From assembly GCA_025449115.1 (NCBI GenBank), contig JAHLKC010000026.1, positions 186,001 to 250,000 on the forward strand: 64,000 nucleotides of DNA. Direction: 5' to 3'. The notes beneath the pieces are model-generated. The model was not told the DNA's origin. It worked only from the letters and a program-made list of their open reading frames with translations, and did no database searches. The stretch comes from Chytridium lagenaria (taxonomy: Eukaryota; Chytridiomycota; Chytridiomycetes; Chytridiales; Chytridiaceae). Position 1 is the first letter of the stretch. Each line of letters starts with the position of its first letter. Positions 1 through 11,029 of this stretch are shown in pieces. The position numbers and the translations under genes were made by a program.

Positions 1-700
1 TTTTACTGTTTTGAGCCGGTTTCTTTGGATCAGAGATCATGTCTTCTCATCACAGAACCTGTCTGCTGTTGACTTGCATAATCTACTCAGCGTCTCTATC
101 TCCAACATATCCGCTCGAAAACATGAGTCGTCGCAGTGGGAATCTATCGCAGAAAGCTTAATTATGAAGCTGACCAAGGGGAAGATTGCAGAAATGGACC
201 GCAATTTAAAGCATAAACTCAACTCTGCGATGCTCGGGAAAGTTCTAAGTCTTTGTTTGGAACGAAGATGGGACAAGATTACTTTAGAAATGATCAATCA
301 CCCCATACAGCGCCTTTATGTCACCAAAAACCATATTTTCGCCGCAATATCCACTCAGGACAAGGACATAGTCAGAGGAGTTATTTCAAGCATGCGAGAA
401 TGCTCCACCACATTGATGAAGCTTGTCATTGACAAGGAACGCAAACCCCTTTTTGTAGATGATTTTGGACCCGACATGAAGCTTCACACTGACATTCAGC
501 TTGTCTGTTTTGAGCGTTTCTGGGTTTCAGCGGCGAGGGAGTGTGGATTCTTTGATCTGCATAATCCATTTTCAGCAAGGTTTTGGGATAGCTTGGAGGA
601 TGATTGTTTTTGTGATGGATTTTATCGAAGGTGGACCAAGAAGAATGATCTCTGTAGGAGGGTGTGGGGAAGAGACTTGCAAGACGAATTCACGTTATGA
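1..700 (+). CDS. C-terminal part of an unknown protein (cut by left edge)
   Basis: One frame is open from the left edge of the window to a TGA at 698-700, about 232 codons, so this is the 3' end of a gene that begins outside. I do not recognise the family. The protein is mixed helical, rich in charged and aromatic residues, and has a Trp/Cys-rich tail (RFWDSLEDDCFCDGFYRRW near its end). No membrane segment or catalytic motif is visible. No intron is needed inside the segment. The tail is followed directly by AT-rich DNA, consistent with a real stop. It may be a repeat-type helical protein, but that is only a guess. Confidence 0.6.
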   Translation, partial: FTVLSRFLWIRDHVFSSQNLSAVDLHNLLSVSISNISARKHESSQWESIAESLIMKLTKGKIAEMDRNLKHKLNSAMLGKVLSLCLERRWDKITLEMINHPIQRLYVTKNHIFAAISTQDKDIVRGVISSMRECSTTLMKLVIDKERKPLFVDDFGPDMKLHTDIQLVCFERFWVSAARECGFFDLHNPFSARFWDSLEDDCFCDGFYRRWTKKNDLCRRVWGRDLQDEFTL

Positions 701-1593
701 TGATTTTATGCCCGTGCTTAAAATGGTTTGCGCGGATGTTTGAGAGTCAAAAGGAGGAGACGAATCTACATTTCAACATTAATGCTTTAAAATTTATTAT
801 ATATATAGCCTATAATCATTGACGCCTCATAATTATGTTATTCTCTATTCAAATTGTAATTAAATTATTCAAACTTATACCATACATCCATATGTTTATA
901 CAAAGGATGGATACAAATTAATATCAAACGTTAACAAAATAATTGAGGAGTACTGTACAAGCAGATTGAATGATTTGAAAAAGACATTCGACCCTAGCTG
1001 TGTCTTCCGCAAGAGAGCGAAACAAGTCCGACTTATGCATGCGGCGCCGTTAAGGGGATAGATTCGAACCAATATATATATATATATGTATGTATGTGTG
1101 TGTGTATATTTGCACATGTTTCTGTATTTATGGCTGGCGAAACATGATGCTGAGTGTATCCCCACAACCTTTTTTTTTTTTTTTGTCTGCCACACACGTA
1201 TAAATATCTCCTTGTACTCATTTCTGGGAGGGAGCGTGAGGTGTCGCGCATGACTGAAAGTGATAGGTAAGAGAACAAGGACAAATAAAGGCTTAGGACG
1301 ATCCGCAGACTCGGTAGAGTACCGTAATTAAATTAAACATCTGCTGCTTGCAGACGAAATGCTGCGCAAATCGCGGTTGATATCGACAAGTAAGTTAAAA
1401 GAAGGTGTGTGCTGATTCGTACCGCAGGGAGGTCTGTAGAAACCTGCAATACTTGACGTTGCGCAAAGCTCATGGCAAAAATCCGGGACAAAGAGTAAGC
1501 GCTCCATTATCACTGTTTCTCGGGTATCGTCCATACAACTGGACGAACGTGAATCACAAAAACAGGTCACGTAAAGGAGACGCTCAAATCCCT
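701..1593. other. Intergenic region, no supported gene
   Basis: AT-rich DNA between the first gene and a possible small minus-strand gene. It holds a TA/TG microsatellite and a poly-T run at about 1170-1184. A minus-strand frame at 1328-1597 is open for 89 codons but has no recognisable motif and no convincing start. Confidence 0.5.
1072..1109. repeat. TA/TG dinucleotide microsatellite
   Basis: A run of AT repeats passes into TATG and TG repeats, ending in TATAT. This is simple-sequence DNA. Confidence 0.8.
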
Positions 1594-1913
1594 TCAATCA
1601 CTCATGATAGCCCACCAATGTACAGACCGCATTAAGTCTGGTTGATGAGACTGTAAATCTTTGCGAAAACTGTGTCGATCGCGTGTAAGTGGATCATCTG
1701 TAACAACCAGACGTGCTTTTGTCAATTGACAAAAAAGGCTTCAGCAAGGCATCCATCGGCATCCGTTTTCCGACTGAAGGACTGCCCTTTCAACAAGAGA
1801 TTTGATTGCGTTATAATACTCAGCACAGCAGCTGGAAGTTTCAAGTCACCTTCAACGCTGATCGTCTCAATATAAAGCAAAACGCTTTGGTGAATTGCAG
1901 AGGTCCCATACAT
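1594..1913 (-). CDS. Possible small unknown protein
   Basis: An ATG at 1911-1913 (minus) opens 63 codons to about 1722. The adjacent frame then continues through a well-mixed sequence (DDPLTRDRHSFRKDLQSHQ) to a TGA at 1594-1596. Joining the two needs one base change near 1735-1745, inside a T-run, the same kind of break seen in the known genes here. The product would be about 105 residues. No family is recognised. It would be divergent from the gene starting at 2152. It could also be two chance frames. Confidence 0.3.
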
Positions 1914-2151
1914 TGACTATTGCGCAAGTAGCTTGATGTATGTATGATGTTCATGATATTAGTTCAATAGTAGTGGTACTAAACTGTTGGCCCTATCCTT
2001 ACAGTAATCTTTGAGCTTGAAACGTTATTCAATTTTACAAAAAGACTTGGTGAAAAGCCGTAGAGTAGGTTAACTTCACCAGTTTCATGAATATTTGATT
2101 AATCGTCTTTTACAGTTTACCCTGGTACTTTAGCTTTATTTCAGTATCAAA
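1914..2151. promoter_or_regulatory. Putative divergent promoter region
   Basis: The 238 bp between the possible minus-strand start at 1913 and the plus-strand ATG at 2152. The assignment rests only on position; no specific box is claimed. Confidence 0.3.
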
Positions 2152-4504
2152 ATGGAGTCAGATGATTCTGCTTGGGAATCAGTCGATGTAGAGGACATGC
2201 CAGGTACTTGCGAGACCGCAGATTTCGTGCTTGTGGATCTGCCTCCATCGGGAAATATTCCAATTACTTTATTTGCAAGTGAGGAGGGGTTTGATGAGTG
2301 CGACAACTTGGAAATGATGGATATGACGGGAAAAGAATGTTATGACGGATGATAGCGGATCAGACAACCTTTACTTTACTGCAAGCGAAAGTTTCACGGA
2401 AAGTCTTGTCAACTCGGCGAGGAATTCGACTATGAACTCCCGTGCCTCAACACTCTCCATCCTACCCGCTGTATCACCCGATGACGTCGTTCACGTCGAC
2501 ACGGCAGGCAAATTAGACTATATGGACGATTCCGACATTTTCACGGCAGAATCAAAAACCGAACTTCCCCCAATCGCTTCCGTTGCCATCGAAATCCTTG
2601 ACGAAGCCTCATCGCCACCAGCAATCAACCATCTTCACCCTTCCATCACCCAAATAGCTCACGGACTCTTCCTATTGGGGGATCTGTCGCTGATATGAGC
2701 TACAACCGCACCTCATTAGATATCGCCGCGTTCAAAGATTTTTATAGCCCCGCGCATTTGTCTTCTATGGAAACACTTGTGATATCAGTGATGACCAGGA
2801 TGCCTCAGATTACATTTGCGTTACTGGAATGAGCACAAAGCTCAAGTCTAATATGCTATGGGAAGCTTTTCATAGGCTTTCAGTGCGCGACTGGATGGAA
2901 GATGTGGCAGAGGTGTGGGCGACCTATGCCGAGATGGAGGAGAAAAGATACGTAGAAGTGGAAAATCGCAAGGTAGTCGAGGAAATAACTAAGGATGATG
3001 AAGAGTGGTGTATTTTGGAAGCGCCAGAAATCTGGGCGGCAGAGCCAAGAGTATCGAGCATTATAACTTCCATCTCAAAGCCATCGGACGAAGTCAGCAT
3101 TCAGGCTATCACATTGTCAAATGCAACAATCATATCTCCAAATTCATCGACTGCCTGCAAAGCAGTTGAGCCCGGCCAGTGTATCAATGAAACCGCGCAC
3201 TTGGCATCAGCCCCATGCTCTCTGGCGGACTTGAGCGCATGCACCGATTCTATTAAATCTGATGCTGATAGTGTAAAGGTATCCTCCAAAGCCAAGGATA
3301 TCAGAAGCAGTAAAGTTCGGACTATAGAACCGAACTCGTCCTCCGAAGTGGACACAAAAGTACAGGCGAAGACTGGCAAGGTGGAACTTTCCACGCCGAC
3401 CTTTAATGCCCATCCGGTCGCATCCTCTCATCAAATTAGATCTGATACATCATCGATCAACGCTTTGACCAAACTCATGGAAGAAAGAGACAAGAGTATT
3501 AGCGTGCCAATGACGCCTAAGGAACTGGAACGTCCGAGGAAATTTCTTCCCCCTTCTTCTGCGTATACTAAATGCCCCACTCCTCTCTCTGCTTCGACGG
3601 CACTTACCGATGTATCGCTATCCCATGATACTACTGATGGAATTATCTCAAAATTGGACGTTTCCATCACACCAATCGGTCGTGCACGAAATTCTGCCCT
3701 TACGACTCTATTCAAATCAGCGCCGTCTTCCAAGTCATTCGCGTCTTCCAACACTCCCAATTGCACTACCCCCATTAAACCTCATTTCATTTCAAACCTC
3801 CCATCCCGTCCCCGTAGTCCTCCCACGCCCGCGATAAAACCTCAGGCGTTCCACGTTACTGCCTTTAACCCGACAACAACAAGGTCCACGATCATGTCGC
3901 TCCTGGACATCCGAAAACCCACTTCCAAATCTCATCCAAATCAAACGCTACCGAGATTGACGCCGAATGTGGGATGGGTTTCGGTTCGAGGACGTTGGGG
4001 GATCAAAAGAGTTGTTGCTCGAAAGAACGCGAAATCTAATGGAAGAGAGAAACAGACTGAAAACCCGCTTTGGCCTCAACCGAATGGTACGAATTGATTT
4101 TTTGGTTTCAGTTGATACTAACTTCACGTGTCTAGCAGACGCAAAGAAAAGTTTGCCGTAAAACTTGCATCAATCCTATAGCCGAAACATTTGACATTCG
4201 CACCTGCTTTTACTGCGAACGCGAATACCTTCACGAGGTCGTCTTCACGCCCGTCGATTTCAGCAAAAAGCCGAATGTCCCACGAAGGGTGTCGATGTGG
4301 CATGGACGAGGAGATTTTATGGATCCTGGGTGTTGTTGGACGTGTCTGGACAGAGAAAAAGAGGCCACCGAGGGGAGTATTTGGGGGAAGGTTAAGAAGG
4401 GCCTTTTTCCAGGAAGAAAAGCGGAGGTGGACAAAGTGGAGGGAAATGTGAAAGGAGCTGATAAACATAGGTGGTGGTGGTGGTCGAGTACGAGAAGGGC
4501 TTGA
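2152..4504 (+). CDS. Unknown acidic, Ser/Thr-rich protein with C-terminal Cys-rich module
   Basis: The ATG at 2152 starts an acidic protein (MESDDSAWESVDVEDMPG). The reading continues over three frames: 2152-2340, 2342-2697, a short stretch to about 2760, then a long frame that includes 2829-4086. The changes look like single-base errors and not introns, because no good splice sites sit there. The middle is low-complexity Ser/Thr/Pro, typical of disorder. A short intron probably lies at 4087-4138, followed by a last exon ending at TGA 4502-4504. That exon has Cys spaced as CRKTC, CFYC and CCWTC, which could form a zinc-binding module, then a basic tail ending in four Trp residues. I do not recognise the family. 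It converges on the membrane protein at 4848. Confidence 0.5.
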
Positions 4505-4847
4505 AGTCTTTCATGAATGAGTATCGTGACATCAAGCATGAGCAGAACTTTACTTTTATACCTCATTAACCTAAAAGCACTATAATAATAAAGTCGCGAC
4601 ATATTAAGTAAAAGACCCATTTACTGTCGAGTTTCCGTGGATTAGCTGAAGCCGAACTTGATGTCGCAGGCAAAAGATTTATCTCCAACCTATTTATGCT
4701 AAAGCAGAGGCATGTCTGGAGGGATATTTTGTTTGAGAATGAAGTATAGCAGAAAACACATGGGGCAATACTATTCTATGCAAAGCATACAAATATAAGA
4801 GCATACGCAAAGTAACTACATGAGACCAATCATCGTCCCGCACATCC
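4505..4847. other. Convergent 3' intergenic region
   Basis: About 340 bp between two convergent genes, probably their 3' untranslated regions. Nothing else is seen. Confidence 0.5.
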
Positions 4848-5379
4848 CTACTCCTCCTTAACCTCCTTCTTCTCCTTCGCACCAGTTCCCTCATCAGACG
4901 CTTCGACCACATATCGCGTGAAGAAGGACGCCAAAGCAATATGCAAAACACTAGCCATCAACCCAAGGTATAACCTCGCATCATCCACCTTAATCATAGG
5001 AAGTGCTTCTTCAGGCAAGGGACCTACAAGCGGTAGAGCATCAGGGTGGAGAAGGCGAAAGACCGAGATGGCGACAATGGCGTAATGATAGAGAGCCGCA
5101 CCAATTGCAAGCGGGATGTTGGCTCGTTTGGAGGAAGGAGGAAGAGGTAGGCAAGGAGGTATGGAACGGCTCCGAATGTGACCAGAGCTTTAAGAAGGTT
5201 AAGGGTGGTTTCCAGATAGAGGGACTTACAAATGGACCCGACTTCTGCCGCGAGAGGCCGTGCGCATCGCCGATGTTTGGGAACATGGCGGATGCGCCTT
5301 TACCGGTGAGCAGGCCTACAATGTTGGCGATACCGGCACCTCCTTCGATGAGTGCATGAGCCAAGAAGATTAATGCCAT
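4848..5379 (-). CDS. Small multi-pass membrane protein of unknown function
   Basis: The ATG at 5377-5379 is followed by MALIFLAHALIEGGAGIA, the first hydrophobic segment. A 42-nt intron at 5188-5229 (GTAAGT..AG) splits the gene. Further hydrophobic stretches follow (VTFGAVPYLLAYLFLLPP, then a helix containing YHYAIVAISVFRLL, then LGLMASVLHIALASFF), giving about four membrane spans and a charged C-terminal tail rich in Glu and Lys. The stop is at 4848-4850. One base must be restored in the second exon near the PPNE/KRAN junction (a CCTCCAAAC stretch). The product is about 160 residues. The family is not recognised. Confidence 0.6.
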
Positions 5380-5644
5380 GTTTTTGTAAAGAAATTCCAA
5401 AAAACACAAGTTATGAACAACTGGAGGAATATTGGGCAATCAGCTAAAGCTGGACCCAGTCTATGACAGGATAACCTGACAGCTAGGGATTAAATATAGG
5501 ACATGCGGAACAGCGCAATGAATATATTAGTCGTTCGAGCCACTAATCCATTCCCATCATCATCAATAAGCCCAAAACCCTCGTTTCAACATAAATAAAA
5601 CGGTCCACACTAATTCAGCTTCCATCACCACTCACTTTCGCGGT

Positions 5645-6858
5645 CTAACAATAAAAAGACGACTTGGAAACAAATCCCTTTTTACCAGCCCATCCACCTT
5701 TCTTCAAACCCCACCTTTTCCGCTTTTGCACTCTCCCAGAATTCATTTTGGCCTTTAAAGCTCGTTCCTTTCTCGTCTCTTTCTTCGGTTCCCCAACCGT
5801 CAATTTCGGCTTCTTCGCCTCCCCAGCCGTCTGCTTCGGCTTCTTCACCGACGGCTCCGTCAGCTCCTTCACATCCTTATTCATCCTCCTTTCTTCCTTC
5901 TTCATCTCAAACACCTCCCGCGAAACCGGCTCCGGAAGCACCGGCACAAATTCCACATCAGGATCAATCACAAAGACATACAGCTCCGCCCCATCCATGG
6001 TCGGAGCTGTCCGCACAGCAGGAGTCGTCCTCTGCGGAATATAACCCAACGCGCTCCACCGTTCCACCTCAAACGGTTCCTTGGTCACCAACTTCATCCC
6101 AACGGATTCCGCGAGTTCTACAATCTTGAATTGCTGGTAAAATGATGTGGATCGAAGCGCCACAAGGACCTGCCCACCCTCTTTAATAAAGTTCTTGCGA
6201 CGTTTGGGTTGAACGAGGAGGTGTTTGGATTGCTCGAAAAAATGGGTGAGCATGGTGCGATTTTTTTCAATGTCATCTTTAGAGGCGCTCCACCGACGTG
6301 TGGGAAGTTGAAGGCTATGCGGGTGAATGGGGCGAGGGGTGGGGCGAGACGGTCGTCTTTTGACATGCTGGTTGCGTCGATGCGGTGAAGAATTTGATGC
6401 CTTTGGAACGGAGTTGATGGCAGCGATCAGGGGCTGTTGGGTGGAGTCTGGCAAGATCTCTGTAGGAATCGTAGGAGGTGGCGACGATGATGCCTCTTGA
6501 GTTTTCGCCGTCGTCGTCATCGCCATCGTCGTTGGCTGATTTCTTAGAAAGGGGATAGCCGAGGGATGTGGATAAAGCTTCTGTGAAGCTGAAATCACCT
6601 TCTCCGACAAAGAGTTTTATCTTGAGGACGGATACGTTGTGTACCTTGACGGAGAGATGGGTTGGATGAGCTCATAAGAGTGGAATGTAGTAGTTCGACA
6701 GTGCTCATGTCTGAAGGGTTCACTGTGAAAAAGGTTCCACCCCTGGCACCCTTTTGAATGTAGGCTGGATCACCCTTCCTACCCCCAACTCCTCCGCTAC
6801 CACCGCCTCTTTGTCGACCTTTTTGCTGATCTTTGGTGGTTCGTCGACCCTTTGGCAT
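5645..6858 (-). CDS. BMT5: 25S rRNA uridine-N3-methyltransferase (BMT5-like, DUF2431)
   Basis: Likely methylates N3 of a uridine in the large-subunit rRNA (U2634 in yeast), using SAM, in the nucleolus. After a basic Gly-rich start (MPKGRRTTKDQQKGRQRGGG) comes the family signature LFVGEGDFSFTEAL, then IIVATSYDSYRDL and the catalytic-domain motif AFNFPHVGG, followed by the helix with MLTHFFEQSKHLL and the strand GGQVLVALRSTSFY. These are the ordered DUF2431 motifs. The C-terminal third is Lys-rich, as in nucleolar proteins. Frame changes are needed near 6620, 6385 and 6290; the one at 6385 is explained by a missing G in a GG pair. The ATG at 6856-6858 was chosen because it begins the basic N-terminus. 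It is divergent from the gene at 7064. Confidence 0.82.
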
Positions 6859-7063
6859 TTCGAGGTTGTCTGTTAGAGAGTGAAGAAAAGAAAAATCAGT
6901 CAACTGTTGCTTGAGCCACTTCTTCAAAGGCTTTCATCCTTCGCAGGAATAACCACATCGAACGGACTTCCTTCTAAGGAATATCAGATCGTTTGAACGA
7001 CCTGATCCTTCATTCGGACGCCGTAGGATTCCATTGATTTAGTATCGGCTTATTGAAGACAAC
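6859..7063. promoter_or_regulatory. Divergent promoter of rRNA methyltransferase and mitochondrial hydrolase genes
   Basis: The 205 bp between the two start codons must hold the regulatory DNA of both genes. It includes an imperfect inverted stretch around ATCAGATCGTTTGAACGACC at 6985-7004. The role is inferred from position only. Confidence 0.45.
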
Positions 7064-9614
7064 ATGCGTCCGCCATGCATCATCCGGTCCCTTTCGCGCA
7101 GATCTCGAGTCACCACACCTTCCACCGCCTTCCTTCAACCCCCTCTTAGACCCTACTATGTCTCCATCGCAAACGCATTTCTACGTTCATCTCTCTCCCG
7201 TCCTTGCATGATTGAAACCCGCAACAATATACACAACAAACCCCTTTCAATGGCGAAGCTGATGCAGTCGAGCCTGTAGAGTTTACAACGAAGACCAACG
7301 GGAGAGTGATCACTATCAACCATCCAACTCTTGGAGAAGCAATGATGGATTCCATTTACGCCAAGATTGAGGTTCATTTAATAACACTTTCGGTGAATGG
7401 TTTTCTTATGTCAAATTGTAGGAATGGGATAGGGACCCGGCCATCAACTCTATCATTTTACGTCCTGGGAGTAGAGCTGGATCTGTGTTTTGCGAAGGAT
7501 TGGATCTTGGTGAGTTCCAACAATATGACCGGATCTTTAACCATTCTCAGCTGGACTTCCAAGAGGAGAAGACGCCACGGACGCATGGAAGGAAGGCTTT
7601 AAACAAAGACTAAACAAGCTCTACCGTCTTTCTCATCGTCCGGACATTAGATACCCCGTTAATATGTTATTCGGATGGAATAACGCGTGAGTCTTCTATC
7701 CTCTTTTCAGATGATGTGACTCACGATTTAACAGGTGGTGCTGGTGCGGCCCTTACCATGCATGCCGCCTATTCGTATTCCACACAGAACACGGTCGTCA
7801 AAGTTTCTGAGCGATTTGGGTCGCCGTTTTCTGTTCCTGGATCTTCATTTTTCCTTCCTAGACTACCAGACGGTACGGCTATGGGAAGTATATTGGCATG
7901 ACGGGAAGAGCATTGGCTGGAGTAGAGGCAGTGTGAGTTGTTTTCATTCCGTTAGTTGAATGAGTTAAATGATGTTGACTTTGTGTCTTGGACAGTCAAG
8001 CTGGATTGGCGTCTCATCATTTTTCTTCGGATCGCGTAGAGGCGTTTGTGGATAGAGTTTGTGGACAGAAATACAGTGATATTAGATTTGCGGATGTGTA
8101 TGCGAACAGATGGCTGGTGAGTTTAATGTTTTATATGAAGGTGTGAGTGGATCCCTTAATTGTATCATTTTCCCGTATAGATCCTGCACCATCTGTTGAG
8201 GAGTGGAGCTCATGGAGTCTTGGTGGAGAGTTATTGGATTCTATTAAACAGGTTCGATATAATTTGCAGATTATTTTTCTGTGCGCTCTTGGTTTTTTGT
8301 TAAAGATTATGTGATTAGGTGTTTCGGCCAAAAAACCGTTGGTGAGATCATGAAGGCACTTGAAAAAAGAGGTTGGTCTTGAAAGTTGTTTACGATTCTG
8401 CTTGGTTTTAGTTGAATATGATTATTGATATTTCATTATTTAATTATTTTTTAAAATGAAAGAACTCGCTGTGGTCAAATGAAACCCTTGCTTTCCTGAG
8501 CACTAGATCGCCGACTTTTCTGGAATTCACTGTGGAAGCTCTTCGTAAAGGCAAGGAGATGGATCTTGCTTCTTGCTTGAAGATGGAGGCCACCGCCACG
8601 CTGGAGATGATGGTGAATAATCAAATATTTTGACGTATCGAGCGACCTGTAATGTATAGTTACTTATTCTGGATTTTTTTTTTAGAATCGCCCAGATTTT
8701 GACTTTTATATCGCTATTGCTTCCGGAAGAGCCTCAGGAACACCTTTATGGAGTCCTAACCTAGAGGAGGTGTCGAAACGTAACCTGAAGCAATCCAAGT
8801 CCGCCATTCAAGGGTTGTTCCCGGAGGGCAAAATTGCTGCTTCGATTATTGGAAGTGGACAGGAAGGGTAAGTCTGCATTTATATGGAATTTTGATTACG
8901 TCATGTTGTAACTCGTTTATTTATTGATTAGAGCTGCTGAAGAATTTCTCTCAAGTAATAGAACATATTCGCAATACGTTTCACCGCTCCGTCACTGGAC
9001 TGCCCACCGAGGAGGATGTTCGTAAAGTTGTAACAGGTGAGACTCTGATTGTTTGTTGGTTAAGGGTGTTTGTTTATTTACTGGACCGCCTACAAATACT
9101 ACATCAAAACTAATTGTATTTTTATTTTGATTTGATGAATATTAAGGTGAAGCAGCTGGGCTTGGAGATTTCGCTCTACTTATGAGGAAGTGATACACTT
9201 TTTTAACGAAATATGGGGTTTCTTCCTCCACCCTATCACTCTCGCTCCATTATCCACACCACCTTCTCATCCGCCAAAGGAAGAATCTCTGCACTCGCCG
9301 AAAAAACGGCCGAAGAACGAGAAACACCTTCAGAGGCTGAAACTACAGAAGAAGATGGACGCGAGAATCGGAGAAAGATGCGGATACCTATGCATGATCG
9401 AGTAGCCACCGTGAAGCCCGGACAGCCAGATATTATTGATTTCTTCCCAAGCAAGTTTATGCAGCCTCAGGTGGATGATCCTTCTGAGCCTACATCTAGA
9501 CTTGGGAGAGGGAAGAGAAGGGAGACTTGGGGACTCGACAACGCTTATCGAACGTGCTTGATAGGAGGGCAGCAGTGGATGCCAATGGGTTCCTGTCATG
9601 GAAGCCATGAATAA
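7064..9614 (+). CDS. EHD3: Mitochondrial 3-hydroxyisobutyryl-CoA hydrolase / EHD3 (mS47) family
   Basis: A crotonase-fold protein related to 3-hydroxyisobutyryl-CoA hydrolase (valine catabolism). In yeast the orthologue Ehd3 is also mitoribosomal subunit mS47. The N-terminus (MRPPCIIRSLSRRSRVTT) is a typical mitochondrial presequence. Motifs in order: VEFTTKTNGRVITINHPT, an oxyanion-region GAGAALTMHAAYSYST, GSSFFLPRL, AGVEAVQAGLASHHFSSDRVE, then SPTFLEFTVEALRKG and a C-terminal FPEGKIAASIIG block. At least six introns are present, for example one beginning near 7508 with GTGAGT. Single-base breaks occur near 7240 and in the block around 7800-7860. The last part (to 9614) has a charged tail less like the family. 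Whether it is enzyme, ribosomal subunit or both cannot be told here. Confidence 0.75.
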
Positions 9615-9671
9615 TAAAAATAAATATAATAATACATAATAATAGAAATAAATACATTTAGCATTAATAAG
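9615..9671. other. AT-rich 3' flank and left target-site copy of the MITE
   Basis: AT-rich DNA after the hydrolase stop, ending in TTAATAAG (9664-9671). This is the left copy of the 8-bp target-site duplication of the element that follows. Confidence 0.6.
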
Positions 9672-10108
9672 TAGGGGTGCCACCCGTGATCTCGGATACG
9701 GGATTCCGACTTATCCGGCATCCGGACCCGAGAACTTTCTTGGGCACACGTGTTTATCCGTGTTTTTCGGGTGACTATTACTCCTCTAATTAAAGTCGAC
9801 TCTAACCCACTTCTTCCCATTTTCTCATCGATGAATTAGAAATTAACATCCATATACCTTATTGCTAACAATTATAAACCGTAATCCCTCTGCAAAAAAG
9901 TAAAATTAATGAAAGTCTGCAATATTTATAACTATTCCATCAATTTTTTATTAATAAATTAATAAATAAATACAAAATTAATTAATAGAAAATAAACACG
10001 GGTTTCTATCCGAAACCCGTGTTGGTAAGAATTTGGCATCCGTATCCGTACCCGGCCGGATAAAACACGTGTTTTTATCCGAGATCTCGGATACGGGTGG
10101 CACCCCTA
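9672..10108. mobile_element. Non-autonomous hAT-like MITE, 437 bp
   Basis: The element starts TAGGGGTGCCACCCGT and ends with its exact reverse complement, a 16-bp perfect terminal inverted repeat. The similarity runs on inward (GATCTCGGATA in both arms) after a 6-nt gap. It is flanked by identical 8-bp copies of TTAATAAG at 9664-9671 and 10109-10116, the target-site size typical of hAT transposons. The interior is AT-rich, has repeated TATCCG/CGGATA motifs and a hairpin (CACGGGTTTC at 9997-10006 pairing with 10012-10021). No open frame could encode a transposase, so it depends on one elsewhere. It lies between the hydrolase 3' end and the chitin synthase 5' region. Confidence 0.9.
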
Positions 10109-11029
10109 TTAATAAGTAACATGTATGGTTAATAATACCTCTGTAATACTAAGTAAATAATAAAGATATAAAAATAAAATAAATGAACAAAAAAGGAAAT
10201 GATTCTAGAACAATGTTCCATCAGAATTATTCGATAAAGCATGTGTCCGACTGTGTGGACATTAACCGTTAAATGTGTGTAAATCTAATTTAATTGGTGG
10301 CTGTTCAACAGCCCCCTCCTTCTGTTGGTTCTCAATAAAAAATTAAAAAAGAGAGTTTTGGTTATTCCCTTCATATTATTATTTAATTATTATTAATAAT
10401 TATTTCATTGAAGCCAAAAAAGAAAGGAAGGAAGGAAAGAAAGAAAGAAAAGAAAAGAAAGGCGTGAATTCATCCACCTCCCTCACCCTCCCCCCCTTCA
10501 CAACTTCTTTTTTCTAATACATCAGCTCATCCGTCATCATCCAGCGACCGGTTCGTTGTTCGTTGTCGACATCTACAATCTCAAGAGTCTACACCATATA
10601 CCCAACCCAACACACGCCGCGAGCGCAGGTTGCCGATTGTTGTTTGCTGCTTCGATAAAGGACTCTTGGGAGGCAACTTGAGCAAACCCACAGTAATTGG
10701 ACCTTTTAAAAACATAATAAGGTGGGCTACGTCACCTTAACCTCTGCGTTGTTTGGAGATTCGCGGGTGAATACTGGGGTGTCATCCGTCAGCTGGAAGC
10801 CTGCGTGTTGATTCCGCCTCACAAACGCTTCTTTATCTCCTTGTTCTGATAGCCGCAGTATGGGGTCTCAATATCAACCCGTCATTCTAAAAAACATTAA
10901 GACTCCTGCGGCGCTTGACTGTTTGAGTTTATTTGGACCCATTTTCTAACGTCAAACTGTTTTTTCCTTTATGGTCACTGATTGTCTCCCCAGTCGCTTC
11001 AGTTTTTTCCCAGGCGGCATCCACAGGAA
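10109..11029. other. Upstream region of the chitin synthase gene
   Basis: AT-rich DNA to about 10410, then a purine tract (10416-10462), a pyrimidine-rich stretch and a GC-richer leader up to the ATG at 11030. The leader may contain a 5' UTR intron, since GT and AG sites are present, but I cannot fix one. No gene is supported. Confidence 0.45.
10416..10462. repeat. Purine-only GGAA/GAAA tract
   Basis: Forty-seven bases of A and G only, built of GGAA, GAAA and AAAG units, followed downstream by a pyrimidine-rich stretch. A low-complexity tract in the presumptive promoter of the chitin synthase gene. Confidence 0.7.

Noticed and set aside
1060..1075. tRNA-like B box (GGTTCGAATC on the minus strand)
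   Set aside because: The flanks do not pair as a T-arm, no A box or acceptor stem is found upstream, and the neighbouring sequence is a TA/TG microsatellite.
2829..4097. Independent 422-codon gene starting at 2829
   Set aside because: The frame is open upstream of that ATG and continues a coding-like sequence from 2152, so it is part of one gene.
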